Shown: piece by piece, positions 26,068-38,200 of the stretch
Layout: the number at the start of each line of letters is the position of its first letter
Position numbering within the stretch: the stretch's first letter is position 1
Assembly: GCA_963383645.1 (NCBI GenBank)
Contig: OY726571.1
Span: 25,474,616 to 25,538,615, forward strand
Reading direction: 5' to 3'
Source: Muscardinus avellanarius
Taxonomy: Eukaryota; Chordata; Mammalia; Rodentia; Gliridae
Length of the DNA stretch: 64,000 bases
Notes under the pieces: model-generated
Databases searched by the model: none
What the model saw: only the letters and a program-made list of their open reading frames with translations
What the model was told of the DNA's origin: nothing
Translations under genes and position numbers: made by a program

Positions 26068-26266
26068 TTTTTTGTGGTAGTGGGGGTGGAACCCAGGGGC
26101 TTTTCTACCTCTGGGCTATGCTCCCAGACCTACTTTATTTGGAAACAGGGTCTCACTAAGTTGCTGAGAGCCTCACTCAGTAGCTGAGGCTGGCTTCAAC
26201 CTGTGCGATCCTCCTGTTTCAGCCTCCCAAGAGCTGGGATTACAAGCGTGCACCACCACATCCACC
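26068..26266 (-). mobile_element. B1-dID SINE
   Basis: TTTTTGTGGTAGTGGGGGTG to CACCACCACATCCACC; similar ACTTTYGTATTT flanks. Confidence 0.82.
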
Positions 26267-27591
26267 ATACTTTTGTATTTCTTTAAAACAAAAAACATAA
26301 GGAAGAAAAATATATACCCAGAGTTATTACTGACACACAATCTAGTTTACGTATTTAGAATTATCTCAAACTATAATAAGCAGGAGGAGATGGAGAATAT
26401 GAACAACGTACTCTGCTCCAGGTCCCTTGTCCCCTTGTTCTCTCTAAGAGAACAGGCCTTCAGGTGATCTCCACTCATGTTGCCCAGGACCGTGAAGGTG
26501 GCCCTGGTGCACCCCACCTCTTGTCTTCATTTTACCCACTCCCTCTTCTCCAGTGTTTAGTTTCAATTCTTTCCTCTCCCCCATTCAAAGTTCCTATCTT
26601 GCCAGCTCCCCGGAGTTGCCATCTCCTGCCTTTGAAATTAGCAAGTCCCAAATCTTCCACGTTGTAAATATTTTCACCAATTCTGATGTCCATTGTAAAT
26701 CAAAATTGCTGTCCTTCACAGCCAGTTCTGCTGCTTAAGCCCAGAAGAAGAAGAATGATGCCTGATCTTCCATCCGGGCTGCAGTTTGTTTTCTGGGATT
26801 ATCATCCCTACCTGTCTAAAATTAGATGGGCCTTGCTCTGCCTACATTAGTTGCTCTCCAGAAACACCACATCACATTGTCTTAAAAGATTTGCATTTCT
26901 CCGCTACTGTATTTTTGAACTCGTTATTCTGGAAGAGCCTTTGCTGCCTCCTCACTTTGGGTTTCAGAATTGTGCTCACTCTGCCTTCTCTGGCTCCTTG
27001 AGCTTTCAGCAGGCCAGGCCCTGTTTTGAGTTTCCTCCAGTTAGGAAAAAGATCCCGACAACTTTATTCCTGTTGTAGTCATCTCAAATAGTTTATTTTT
27101 GTATAGACTAGTTGGAGATCAATTTTTAGCCAACCAAATAGCTCTAGACAATGAACTTTGTTCATTCAACATTAAAATTTTTAGTGCCTACTGTCCACCT
27201 TAAGTCAGTCTGTTTTTGTTTTTTTCTGAATGAATGCCATATTAGAACAGGACATCTTTCAAACATACTAATATTTTTCACAGCAAGTAAAATAAATCTC
27301 TTCTGTACTGAAAGCTCAAGTTTCAAAAAGGGAATTAAACTGATATCTGTGTCATAGAAAATAACAGCAAGCAACTTGATAGCTGTAAGTAATATCTTCA
27401 GTATCCTCAGCACAAATTTATGAATTAGATCTTTTTATCATACAGACTTATAAAGTAGCTTTATATGTAAGTTTATTTTATGGGCATTTTCTCTTTTCTA
27501 GCTTGTGTTTCTCCTATAAAAGGCTGTACTTCATTCACTTTTCTTTGTTAAGTCAATGATATTTAATCCAATCAGAAAATGCAATTATAGG

Positions 27592-27838
27592 AGCTGGGCG
27601 TGGTGTTGCACATTTGTAATCCCAATACTTGAGAGGCTGAGAAAGGAGGATTCGAGTTCACAGGCAGCCTCAGCTACTTAGTGAGGCTCGCTGCAACTTA
27701 GTAAGACCCTGTTTCCAAAAAAATACTAAAAATATCAGCCTATCGTAGCTCAGAGGTAGAATGCCCCTGAATTCAATCCCCAGTATGGCAAAAGGAAGGA
27801 AGGAAGGGAGGGAGGAAGGGAGGGAGGGAGGGAGGGAA
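27592..27838 (+). mobile_element. B1-dID SINE with (GGAA/GGGA)n tail
   Basis: GAGCTGGGCGTGGTGTTGCA head; tail turned into purine repeat 27791-27838. It lies only 74 nt upstream of the coding exon at 27912, between any branch site and the preceding intron body. Confidence 0.8.
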
Positions 27839-27911
27839 CAATCATAAAGCATTTGGAATCCAGCATTATTAATTACCTCTAAACAAATGTGATGAAATTT
27901 TCTTTTTGCAG

Positions 27912-28078
27912 ATGCAAGTACTGGCACTATGATGAAAATTTGCTCACTTCGAGCATTGTCATTGTTTTCCACAATGAGGGATGGTCAACCCTCATGAGAA
28001 CGGTCCACAGCGTGATCAAGAGGACCCCACGGAAATATTTGGCGGAAATTGTGTTGATCGACGACTTCAGTAATAAAG
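27912..28078 (+). CDS. GALNT7: GALNT7 coding exon (probably exon 3), start of catalytic domain
   Basis: The acceptor is a TTTTTGCAG and the donor is AAG/GTAATA. The first base completes a codon begun upstream, and the last base starts the GAA codon finished in the next exon. It encodes [14 protein letters not shown], then the first Rossmann-like strand and nucleotide-binding part of the GT-A fold: [39 protein letters not shown]. The HNE-W-STL-RTV-S pattern is universal in GALNTs. Residues correspond to about 197-252 of the human protein. Confidence 0.96.
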
Positions 28079-29967
28079 GTAATAACTACAAAATGGATTT
28101 TTTTCTGTAAAACAATTTAATTATGAATAATTATAAAAATGTGATTTCAAAATAATTAATTTTTAAAATGAAGAGTTAGTATCTACCCATTGCAGGTATT
28201 ATCAACAAGTTGACAGTGTGCCAAGCAATATATATGAATTATTTCATTTAATCCTAAAAGGAATCTTTAGACTAGATATTATTTTGTTTTGTTTTCTTTG
28301 TTTGTTTTTTGTTTTTGGTGGTACTGGGGTTCCTGGAAACCCTTCTACCTCTGGGCTACATTCCCAGACCTATTTTATATTTTTATTTGGAAACAGGGTC
28401 TCTTAAGCCAGACAAGCTGGCTTTGAACCTGCGCCATCCTCCTGTCTCTGCCTTGCAAGTGCAAGGATTACAAGCATGCGCCACCACGCCTGGCTTAGAT
28501 ATTGTTTTTAATCTCTATTTTTACAGGAAGCTCAAAGATGTCACAGAGGTAATAATTAACAGTTGGATTCAAAGCCACAGACTCAAAATTCTGTGTCTTC
28601 AAAACAGACTTTTGAGTCTGTACCAATTCTTTAGGGCATGGATTTTGTAAACTGAAATTAATATACCTATTTTATAGCCAGTACAATGCATCTGACTGAT
28701 GATGCAAATATTGAATTTGGCCAGAAGACATAGATTATTTTTACTTAAAATAGAAAATTTTAAAGCTACTTTTGTTCTATATTTGATTTAAGAGGTTTTT
28801 ATTTTTTAATTATTTCATTAAGGCATTGCAATTTAATATTATATCGAGGTTCATTGATAAAAACATACATGCACACAGCTCTTGGTGTATTTCCCTCCAT
28901 ATCCACCTGATTTAGAATATTAAGTAAAAGGAAATTGGGGTTTTTATTCTTTTTAAGGAGGCAGCCATTATATAATGTAGGAAGGCATTAGTTAGTCTTG
29001 GTGCAACTTGGCAAAAGAATGATTGAGCAGTGATTTTTCCAGATAAGTGATTTTAAATGTTAACTTTAAGTATTGTCTTTCAGTGTATTATAAATTAAAT
29101 ATATATTTAATGACATAAATATGAAGATATAGATAATGCTGTGGCTCGGATCCTAAGTCAGCATGAAAATAAAAATGGAATTTTGCTGCTGCAACCCTGA
29201 TTTAGATATATATTTTTCCTTCTTGTCACAAAACAGAATTGAAACCTTTGAAAATTGAACAGAGAGCTCAGGCTACTCAGTAACAACAGGATTTTTGCAT
29301 TCTGATACATAAGTTTTGCAGAAAATACTTCTGTACAAGCGATATCACTGAGTGTAATGTTAGAAGTGAGGACAGAACATGGGTAGCATGAAAACACCTT
29401 TCAAAAAAGCTTTATAAAAGCTCCCTTCCTCCAAAACTTAATTTAGAACTCTTGCAGTCTGGATGAACCCCTTCTGTTTAGCAGGGACACGACTCTGCTC
29501 TTGATCTGCACACATATGTAAGCGCCAGGAGCAACAGAACCTGCTTTCTTTTCCCTTTATCTTCATGCTTTTTTTCAACTAATCATTTTAATTACACTAG
29601 AGCAGGTATATCTTTAAAATTTTTCATCTGAATACCAATTGCATTTAACTTAGACATCTTACCTGGCGTAGGGGTGCACATTTGTAATCCTAGCATTCCG
29701 GAGGCTGAGACAGAAGGATCGTGATTCATGGACAGCCAAAGCTACTTAGTGAGGCCTTTCACAACTCACAGAGACTCTGTTTCAAAAATAAAAAAGACTA
29801 AAAAATAGGGCTGGGGGTGTAGCTCGGAGGTAGGATACCTCTGGGTTCCATCCCCAGTACCACAAAAATAAAATAAAATAAAAATAATAATAATAAATAG
29901 GGCTGGGGGTATTGCTCTGAGGTAGAATACTCCTGGGTTTTATCCCCAATACCGTAAAAAAAAAAAA

Positions 29968-30017
<50 letters not shown>

Positions 30018-30219
30018 TCCTAGCTGGGCTTAGTGGTGCCACTTGTAATCCTAGCATTTAGGAGGCTGAGACAGGAGATCATGGTTAGCGGACAGCCTCA
30101 GCTACTTAGTGAGGCCCTTTGCAACTCAGTGAGACCCTGTTTCAAAATAAAGAATAAAATATAGGCCTGGGAGTGTAGCTTGGAGGTAGAATGCCACTGG
30201 GATCTATCCCCAGTACCAC

Positions 30220-30265
<46 letters not shown>

Positions 30266-31815
30266 ATATATATATATATGTATGTATGTATATGTATATA
30301 TATATTTAATATATTTATATAATATATATATTATTCCTATTTCGAGATAAATATTTAAAAAATTGTTTTAAGGTGATATTGTTGGTGACAATATTCTAGG
30401 TTTTTTGTTTTGTTTTGTTTTTTGGTGGTACTGGGGTTCCTGGAAGCCCTTCTACTTCTGGGCTACACTCCCAGACCTATTTTTTTTATATTTTTATTTG
30501 GAAACAGGGTCTCTTAAGCCAGTGAGGCTGGCTTTGAACCTGCGTGATCCTCCTGTCTCCGCCTCCCAAGTGCGGGGATTACAAGCTTGCGCCACTACGC
30601 CCGGCAATACTCTAGGTTCAAAAAGTCTAAATGTAAAAACAACTAGGAGAGCTGGGCATGGTGGCGCACGCTTGTAATCCCTGCGCTTGGGAGGCGGAGA
30701 CAGGAGGATGGCGCAGGTTCGAAGCCAGCCTCGCTGGTTTAAGAGACCCTGTTTCCAAATAAAATATAAAATAGGTCTGGGAGTGTAGCCCGGAGGTAGA
30801 AGGGTTCCATCCCCAGTACCACCAAAAAAAAAAAAAAAAAAAGCTAGGAGAAATGTCTTTGTTCTGATTTTAAGAGTTCCTATATTACTAATACCCGTAA
30901 AATTTTAACATGTCCTTTAAAAAGATAAAGATACACCAAAAACATTTGTCATTCTAAAATAACTGGTTGAAGAAAAAAAGAGAACAGGGTTTAGGGCTTA
31001 AGATTTTTGTACATTTTCCATTCATCTTTTTGTGATCAGTGTTTCGGATGTTAAGTTTCCTAATCTTCAGTCTGTTGTAGCACATTTTGAAGGCAATTGT
31101 GCAGGGGCTGCTTAGCTCAGAGTGTGCAGAGACACTGCCTACACAGGGGCAAAAAGAAGGGGGAAAGAAGGGAGGAAAAGTGACAAAGTAGAACACAAGT
31201 GTAAAGTGTCTGGTCACAAGTAACCCTCGGCTTTGCCATCCACATCTAACAAGATCCACCATGGCAGATCACGTGCCCAGCCAGCATCAGTGGGTTGGAG
31301 GGCGTGATATTCCCGAGAGTGGCAGTAAATATTTTCATCCCTAATACAGTGTACCACAGGGTGAGAGCTAAAGGAGCCCAGAAGTAACTGGATTTACCAT
31401 TTTCCTTTTTGGGCTATCTTAACCAAGAGTCTAAATTTGAAGAACAAGCCACCAGCTCATTTCTGTCCCTAAAAATCTATTTAAGATGTATTTAGGTTGC
31501 ATATCTAAAAAAGCACCTAATGGAATTCAGAAAAGGCTTCAAAGAGAAAATAATAACTTGGGATTCTACCAGGCTTTAGAAGAAAAGAAAATAGGAGAAG
31601 GCTTTAGAAAAGAAAAGAACAACTAGGTGTGGTGGCCCATGCCTGTAATCCTAGAACTTGGGTGGCTGAGACAGAAGGATCCCAGGTTCAAGGCCAGCCT
31701 CAGCAATTTAGCAAGGCTCTTAGCAGCTAAGCGAGGCCCTGCTTCCAATTAAAAAATAAAATAGGGCTAGTGGTGTAGATGGAAGGTAGAACACCTCTGG
31801 GTTCAATCCTTAATA

Positions 31816-31859
<44 letters not shown>

Positions 31860-32123
31860 CAAAAACAAAATTCTTAAACTTGAAGGAAAAATTACCCAAA
31901 TTTGCTAGAAGAAAAATATAATTAAGCATGAGAATTTCACTTACAATACTCATTAAAACCAGGTGCCAAATTAGAAGAAAAAAATTCTCATTTCTGAATA
32001 ACTATATGTACGTGGGTATCTTGCTAATAATCAGGTTGCTAAAATGAGTGATACATTAAGTGTATGGTTTGATATGCCTACTTAACTACTAGCCCATCTC
32101 TGCAACTCTACAACATTATGTGC

Positions 32124-32171
<48 letters not shown>

Positions 32172-32750
32172 TTTTTATATTTATGGGCCAGATTTCTAAG
32201 CAGTTTTAGAACAATTTTTGCCCCTTAAAAAGCATCATTAAAGGTTCCAGGAGATTGTTCTGGCTGTGGTAAGCCAGCTTCATGGACTCATGGTGATACA
32301 AACAGAAGCTGTTTTCTCACAACAGGAAGCCATGGTGGACACTTTGCCAAATGTGTCTGTTTTCTATAACACAAGGTTCCCTCTATTAAATTATAAATAT
32401 ATGTATATAAAATTACAATAATGAGATAAACATATACACACTAGTGATGTTAAGATAATGGAGAAAATGGGATTCTTTAATTGTTATTTGCCAACTTGGT
32501 GGGAACCATATTCATTATAGTAAGACTATAATATTCAGTGCCTATTGCAATTGGAGAATAATGGTCCAGAAACAAAATATTAAACCTGCATACCCTGTGC
32601 AGATCTCAGTGATGTTACAGAATGCTATTAGTAGACAACACATCTTCAGAAATTCTGAATCACTGCTTCTAACAATAAAAAGAGGTGTTGTGCCTGAAAG
32701 CTTTTAGATTGAACATTAACATACAAACTCTGTGTGTGTGCGCGCATGTG

Positions 32751-32803
<53 letters not shown>

Positions 32804-34688
32804 GGGGATTGAACCTAGGGGCACTCTACCTCTGAGCTACACCCCCAGCCTTCTTTTAGTTTTTTATTTTGAAACAAGGTCTCACTAAGTCAAGGAGATC
32901 CTTGCCAAGTTGCTGGAGCTGAATGTAAGCCTGTGATCTTCCTGTCCCAGCCTTCCAAGTACTGAGGTCACAGGCATGCAGCACATTTATATCGACTGCC
33001 TAGTACATTAATCCCTTATCTTTGTTCCTTGGGAAAAATAATGATTATTTTATCCAAAGATCTAATTTATAATTTCAATTGAATATTATATTCATAGAAC
33101 ACTTAAAAGAAAAACTGGATGACTATATTAAAATGTGGAATGGCCTTGTGAAAGTATTTCGAAATGAGAGAAGAGAAGGACTAATTCAAGCACGAAGCAT
33201 TGGTGCTCAGAAGGCTAAACTCGGACAGGTAGGAAGTATTTGCCGTCTACAATGTCAGACATTTGGATATGGTAAATGAAAGTTCTTTAATGTTTGTAAT
33301 CACCCTTCATTGCTTTTTTAATTGACATGAACATGCTGGCTTGCACAGATAACTAATATGTCAAAAATTGACTCTAATGCTGATTTTTATTAGCATATAA
33401 TTTTAAGTCGTGTGTGCTATGTAATGTACCGTATGTGAGGAGTATTCTTTCACCTGCCTTTTTTTTTTAAGGTTTTGATATACCTTGATGCCCACTGTGA
33501 GGTGGCAGTTAACTGGTATGCACCACTTGTAGCTCCCATATCTAAGGACAGGTAACATTACCTTGTTTTTTTTTTTTTTCTTTCATAGTTGAAAAATAAA
33601 CCTTGTCCTAGAAGGACAAATAATGTTCTCATTTGCTGATTCCACTTGTAGGCAGTATATCAAATATCGTGTTTTAAGTGTTATCCTTGTTAGTTGTTTT
33701 CTTGGGTGGGGCTAGGCTGATACCTTGGACTATTCAGATATAGGAAATCTGACATTTGGGAGAAACCTGGGTGTGCCCCTCAAGAGTCATCTTATATTTC
33801 TATTATTGAGGCTTCCTGTAACTGCAAACACTCCCTCTAAAAGTAATATTAATTGTTCCTCTAAACTGGAAGACTTGAAGAAGCATGCTTTGAAATTGTA
33901 CCTATTCTTTTTTTATGCCCCGTTTAATTATTACTTTAGATAGTAAGGACCAGCTGTTACTTTTGTGAAAACTTTGGGTTCCTATAGAAACTTCAAAGTT
34001 TAGAAATAGACAGTTATTCTGTGGAAATGTGGTGCTCACCATTGAATTTCCAGAAATGTCTGAGCAGCAGAAGGTAGCTTCAATCTCTTTAGTTCCAAAA
34101 TCCTTCCTTGCTTCTTGTCCAGAATCCTGACTATTTCAGAATCTAGGAGAATGAGACAGATCCCTGTGGCGAGTAACATGAGTCAGAGGAAGCACTCTGG
34201 AAGACTTTATCATCAGGGGTTTAATGCACTGGCCTATCATAAACATTTTCCACATGCTGTCTTGCTTAATCCTCACAGCAACCCTGAGAGATAGAGATGC
34301 TTAGCTCCATTATACCAAAGATTATACTGAGGCTTAGGGAGGTTAATAATTTGCCCCAAATCAGATAGCTAACAAACTGTCAAACCAGGGTCTCCGGACC
34401 ACTTCACACTGTACTGTTTACCTAGAAATGTGAAAAGCAGGAGGAGTGAGAAAAGGCAACTAACTGGTATCTGGTAACCAGCTCCCTCTGGGTGAGTGCT
34501 AGCAGTGCTCTGGGAAGTGAGGAAGTGGATTCCCAGAGGGCCCAGTTGCAGCCCCGTGCACCCCACACATGCCCTCCAGTGTGAGTTCACTCTCCCAAGA
34601 GAATAAAGCACCCTTCTAGAATCTACTTCCCTCATATCAGGGTTCTAAGCCCAGTAGATCTCTCCCTTTCCCTTGGTTTCTAAACATC

Positions 34689-34728
<40 letters not shown>

Positions 34729-34972
34729 ATAACCTGGTTGTGGTTATAGGTGTGATTTCCTATTTAAGAAATACGTTTTAAAATTCTTTCTGGCCGGGCT
34801 TGGTGGCGCATGCTTGTAATCCCTGCGCTTGGGAGGCGGAGACAGGAGGATCACCCAGGTTCAAAGCCTGCCGCACTGGTTTAAGAGACCCTGTTTCCAA
34901 ATAAAAAAGTATAAAAATCGGTCTGGGAGCGTAGCCTGAAGATAGAAGGGCTTCCAGGAACCCCAGTACCAC

Positions 34973-35006
<34 letters not shown>

Positions 35007-35173
35007 AAAATTCTTTCTGATGAGGTGAGCATCGAAATAAGCAGGGTGCCATATTATTTTTGCAATGTCAACTCTTTATCCAATGGTTACATAGAACTGG
35101 TATTTTATGAAGTTCAAATACAGGGATTTATTTTTTTCTTTCTTGGACCACTTCTAAATACTTCAGATTTTGA

Positions 35174-35222
<49 letters not shown>

Positions 35223-38200
35223 AGGTCTGGGGATGGAACCCAGGGGCATTCGACCTCCGAGCTATACCCCTTGCCCTATTTTTTCTTCTTTATTTTGAAA
35301 CTGGGTCTCACTGAGTTGCAGAGGGCCTAAGTAGCCGAGGCTGCCCGCGAACCGCAGCCTCCCAAATGCTGGGATTACAAGCGTGCGCCACCACGCCCGG
35401 CATGCTTATTGTTTAAAGCAACAATACATGACAGGACCTTTATATTTGCAATAAAAAAAAAACAGTTTAAGAGCACAGACACACATTTTCATAATAACTG
35501 TTTCCAATGAAATAGAAAGCAACAAAGAACTAGAACTGTTAATGGGGGTCAGGAAGGGAAAATAGGAGGCAGAAAAACCTTGTAAAAATGCAAAATTATC
35601 AAAAGGACTAAAGTTAAAAAGGAGAGAACATTCATATGCTCGGTGGCATGGCTCTTTCTCCCCGATGTTTGTCTCTAAGCCTAGAGGAAAGTCTATCCAG
35701 CTTTTTCTGTAACAGGCTCTTTGGCCTTTATGGGACATTCATTTACTCTGTTTCCCCATTAGATATTCAAGTTCCCTAAAGCAAAAATAAGCCCACTATT
35801 AAAAAGAGATAATATAGTTAGGCATGAAAAACGAGTCAGTTTGGGGTTCTTAAATGCTTTTTCATTTTCTGTAAATGTTTCAGAACTACATGTACTGTGC
35901 CTCTAATAGATTACATAGATGGGAATGATTATTCCATTGAACCACAGCAAGGTGGGGATGAAGATGGTTTTGCCAGAGGGGCCTGGGACTGGAGTTTACT
36001 GTGGAAACGTATTCCTCTAAGCCACAAGGAAAAGGCCAAACGAAAACATAAAACTGAACCTTATCGGTAAAGATTATTACTTTTTCTTATGTTGATGTTT
36101 TTCTAAGTACTTTTTTTTTCTTCCCCATGATCTCGTATAAATATGTGGGTCCATACGCACGTTTCCATTTGATCTTTCCTGCGTCATCAACACAATACAG
36201 AACCATTTGCACTGTGCCGCTTATAGATGTCATAAATGGCAACACATATGAAATTATCCCCCAAGGGGGTGGTGATGAAGATGGGTATGCCCGAGGAGCA
36301 TGGGATTGGAGTATGCTCTGGAAACGGGTGCCTCTGACCCCTCGAGAGAAGAGACTGAGAAAGACAAAAACTGAACCGTATCGGTAATCACTAAATCACT
36401 TACCTATATTTCTTTTCTCCAGTTGCTGCTAACCTATTAACTTCTTGCCACGCTAAAAATATGTTGGTAAAACTATGATGCTGTCTCAGATTCTGAAAGG
36501 ACTTCTTTCCTTACGTTACTTCAGAGCTTTGAATTCACATTTGCTTTTTTATAAATTGCTTTTACCCTAAACGCAAGCTCCCAGTTGTTGAGAATTCATT
36601 CACTCTTTCATTGGGAAAAAATAAAGAATGTCAAAATATAAGTGAAAGAAAATCTTTACTATCTTTTCCTAACAGATCTTGTTTTTCTGCCTCTGGGCTA
36701 CACTCCCAGCCCTATTTTATACTTTTTTATTTTTGGAAACAGGGTCTCCTAAACCAACAAGGCTGGCTTCGAACCTGCGCGATCCTCCTGTCTCCGCCTC
36801 CCAAGCGTGGGGATTACAAGCGTGCGCCACCGCGCCCAGCTCAGATCTTGTTCTTTTGATAATAATGTCACTCTATAAATATTCTGTACATAGATTACTT
36901 ATAATCCAAGATTTTAAATTTCTACTTTGATGCCTTGGGCATAAGGTTAATTTGGGTGTAATGTAAACACTAGCAAGAGATTTAGGGGGTTTCCTCTTTT
37001 TGTGATACTTTTTGGGGAAAATTTTGGAGGGTTTTCCCCCTTTTGTGATACTTTTTAAAGTATGTTAGTTTTTGTTTTGAAACAGGGTCTCACTAAGTTG
37101 CTGAGGCTGGTCTGTAACCTGGGATCCTCTCCTCTCAGTCTTTCAAGTATTGGGATATATGCTAATTCTTAAATATTGATTTTGTACCAGTTAATTATGA
37201 TGACTAAAAATATAAGACTTTAGAAAATGTTAAATAAAATCCTCTATTGCTGCATTTCAGAAGAGTACTTGATTAAAAGAAAACTCTGTTCCAAAGCCAG
37301 CTTTTGTCCCCTCTTGTGGTTCTTCAAGTAAAATGACTTATTCTGCTTTCTTCTTTTGATCTTTCAATTGGAACATTTGTCTGTGTTTCAAACAAGTGAC
37401 CCCCGATGAAACATTTGCTCAGATGTTAGTGTAGCCTTCTCCGGAGCGTGTCTGGTTTTATTTCCTGTGGTTCTGCTTTTGGTGCCTTTCTCCCTGTTCC
37501 ACTGCTGATAACATTATACCTCTGTGTGGGGAAGGAGCTTCAGTGTCATGGAGATGCTGATGCTGGTGGGATTGGGGCTTTTCATGATATCAAGGCGCTG
37601 AATGGCAAACATAAGGAAATTACAGAAATTCAGCCTTACTGGGTGATTTCAAATTTTTTCATTTGAAATTTTCTTATTAAAAATAAGCAAGGAGGCCAGG
37701 TGGGTGTGGCATGCTTATAATCCCAGTACTCAGGAGGCTGAGACAGGAGGATCACAGGTTCGTGGCCAGCCTCGGCTACTTAATGAGGCTCTCCACAACT
37801 TAGTGAGACCCTCTTTCAAAATAAGGAATAAAAATAGGGCTGGATGTGTAGCTCCGAGGTAAAATGCACCTGAGTTCAATCCCCAGTACCACACATACAC
37901 ACACACACAAAAAAAAAAAAAAGGAAGGAAGGAAGGAAGGAAGGAAGGAAGGAAGGAAGGAAGGAAGGAAGGGAAAGAAAAGAAAGGGAAAGAAGGAAAA
38001 ATAGGCCAGGAATCTGCTCCTTACCATTCATTACCTACCTAACAGATAACTCTAGGAGAAAAAAATGAAAGGCACTGCCTACATCTATATGTCTGCTAAT
38101 TCCATAGGCTAGTAAAGGCTTCTTTAAAAGTGAAGTAGGAAAATTTAAAGAAGGCTTCCCTTTAATTAGCTCATTAGTTTTTATTTTAAGGCATGTTTTC

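Larger units (their letters stand above)
1..27911 (+). other. Intron upstream of the first visible GALNT7 exon
   Basis: No coding exon of GALNT7 was recognised here, so this is read as intron, although a short exon missed by eye cannot be excluded. Apart from the listed repeats and retrocopy I see no gene in 3042-4348, 4511-5645, 6175-7088, 7325-8600, 8736-9940, 10018-10471, 10748-13510, 14161-15440, 17398-18287, 18542-18992, 20858-21297, 22396-22717, 23736-24235, 24640-25347, 25559-26060 and 26265-27590. Part of 26470-27060 vaguely resembles old L2. An A-run lies at 11757-11783. Confidence 0.6.
28079..35883 (+). other. GALNT7 introns between 28078 and 35884
   Basis: Three introns (28079-33097, 33229-33471, 33552-35883) hold MIR, SINEs and dinucleotide repeats. 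A weak L1 3'UTR-like stretch lies at 28795-28925. Beyond the listed repeats, 28930-29660, 30843-31620, 31860-32100, 32170-32725 and 33552-34240 show nothing recognisable. Confidence 0.7.

Noticed and set aside
2667..27900. Search for the preceding GALNT7 exon (FxxxxSDxISLDR-type sequence)
   Set aside because: No segment with that pattern, a suitable acceptor and a donor after two codon bases was recognised by eye; a translated search would be needed.
36127..36387. An ATG-started frame covering the downstream alternative exon
   Set aside because: The ATG is intronic; the coding segment begins at the acceptor 36201 and is entered by splicing.
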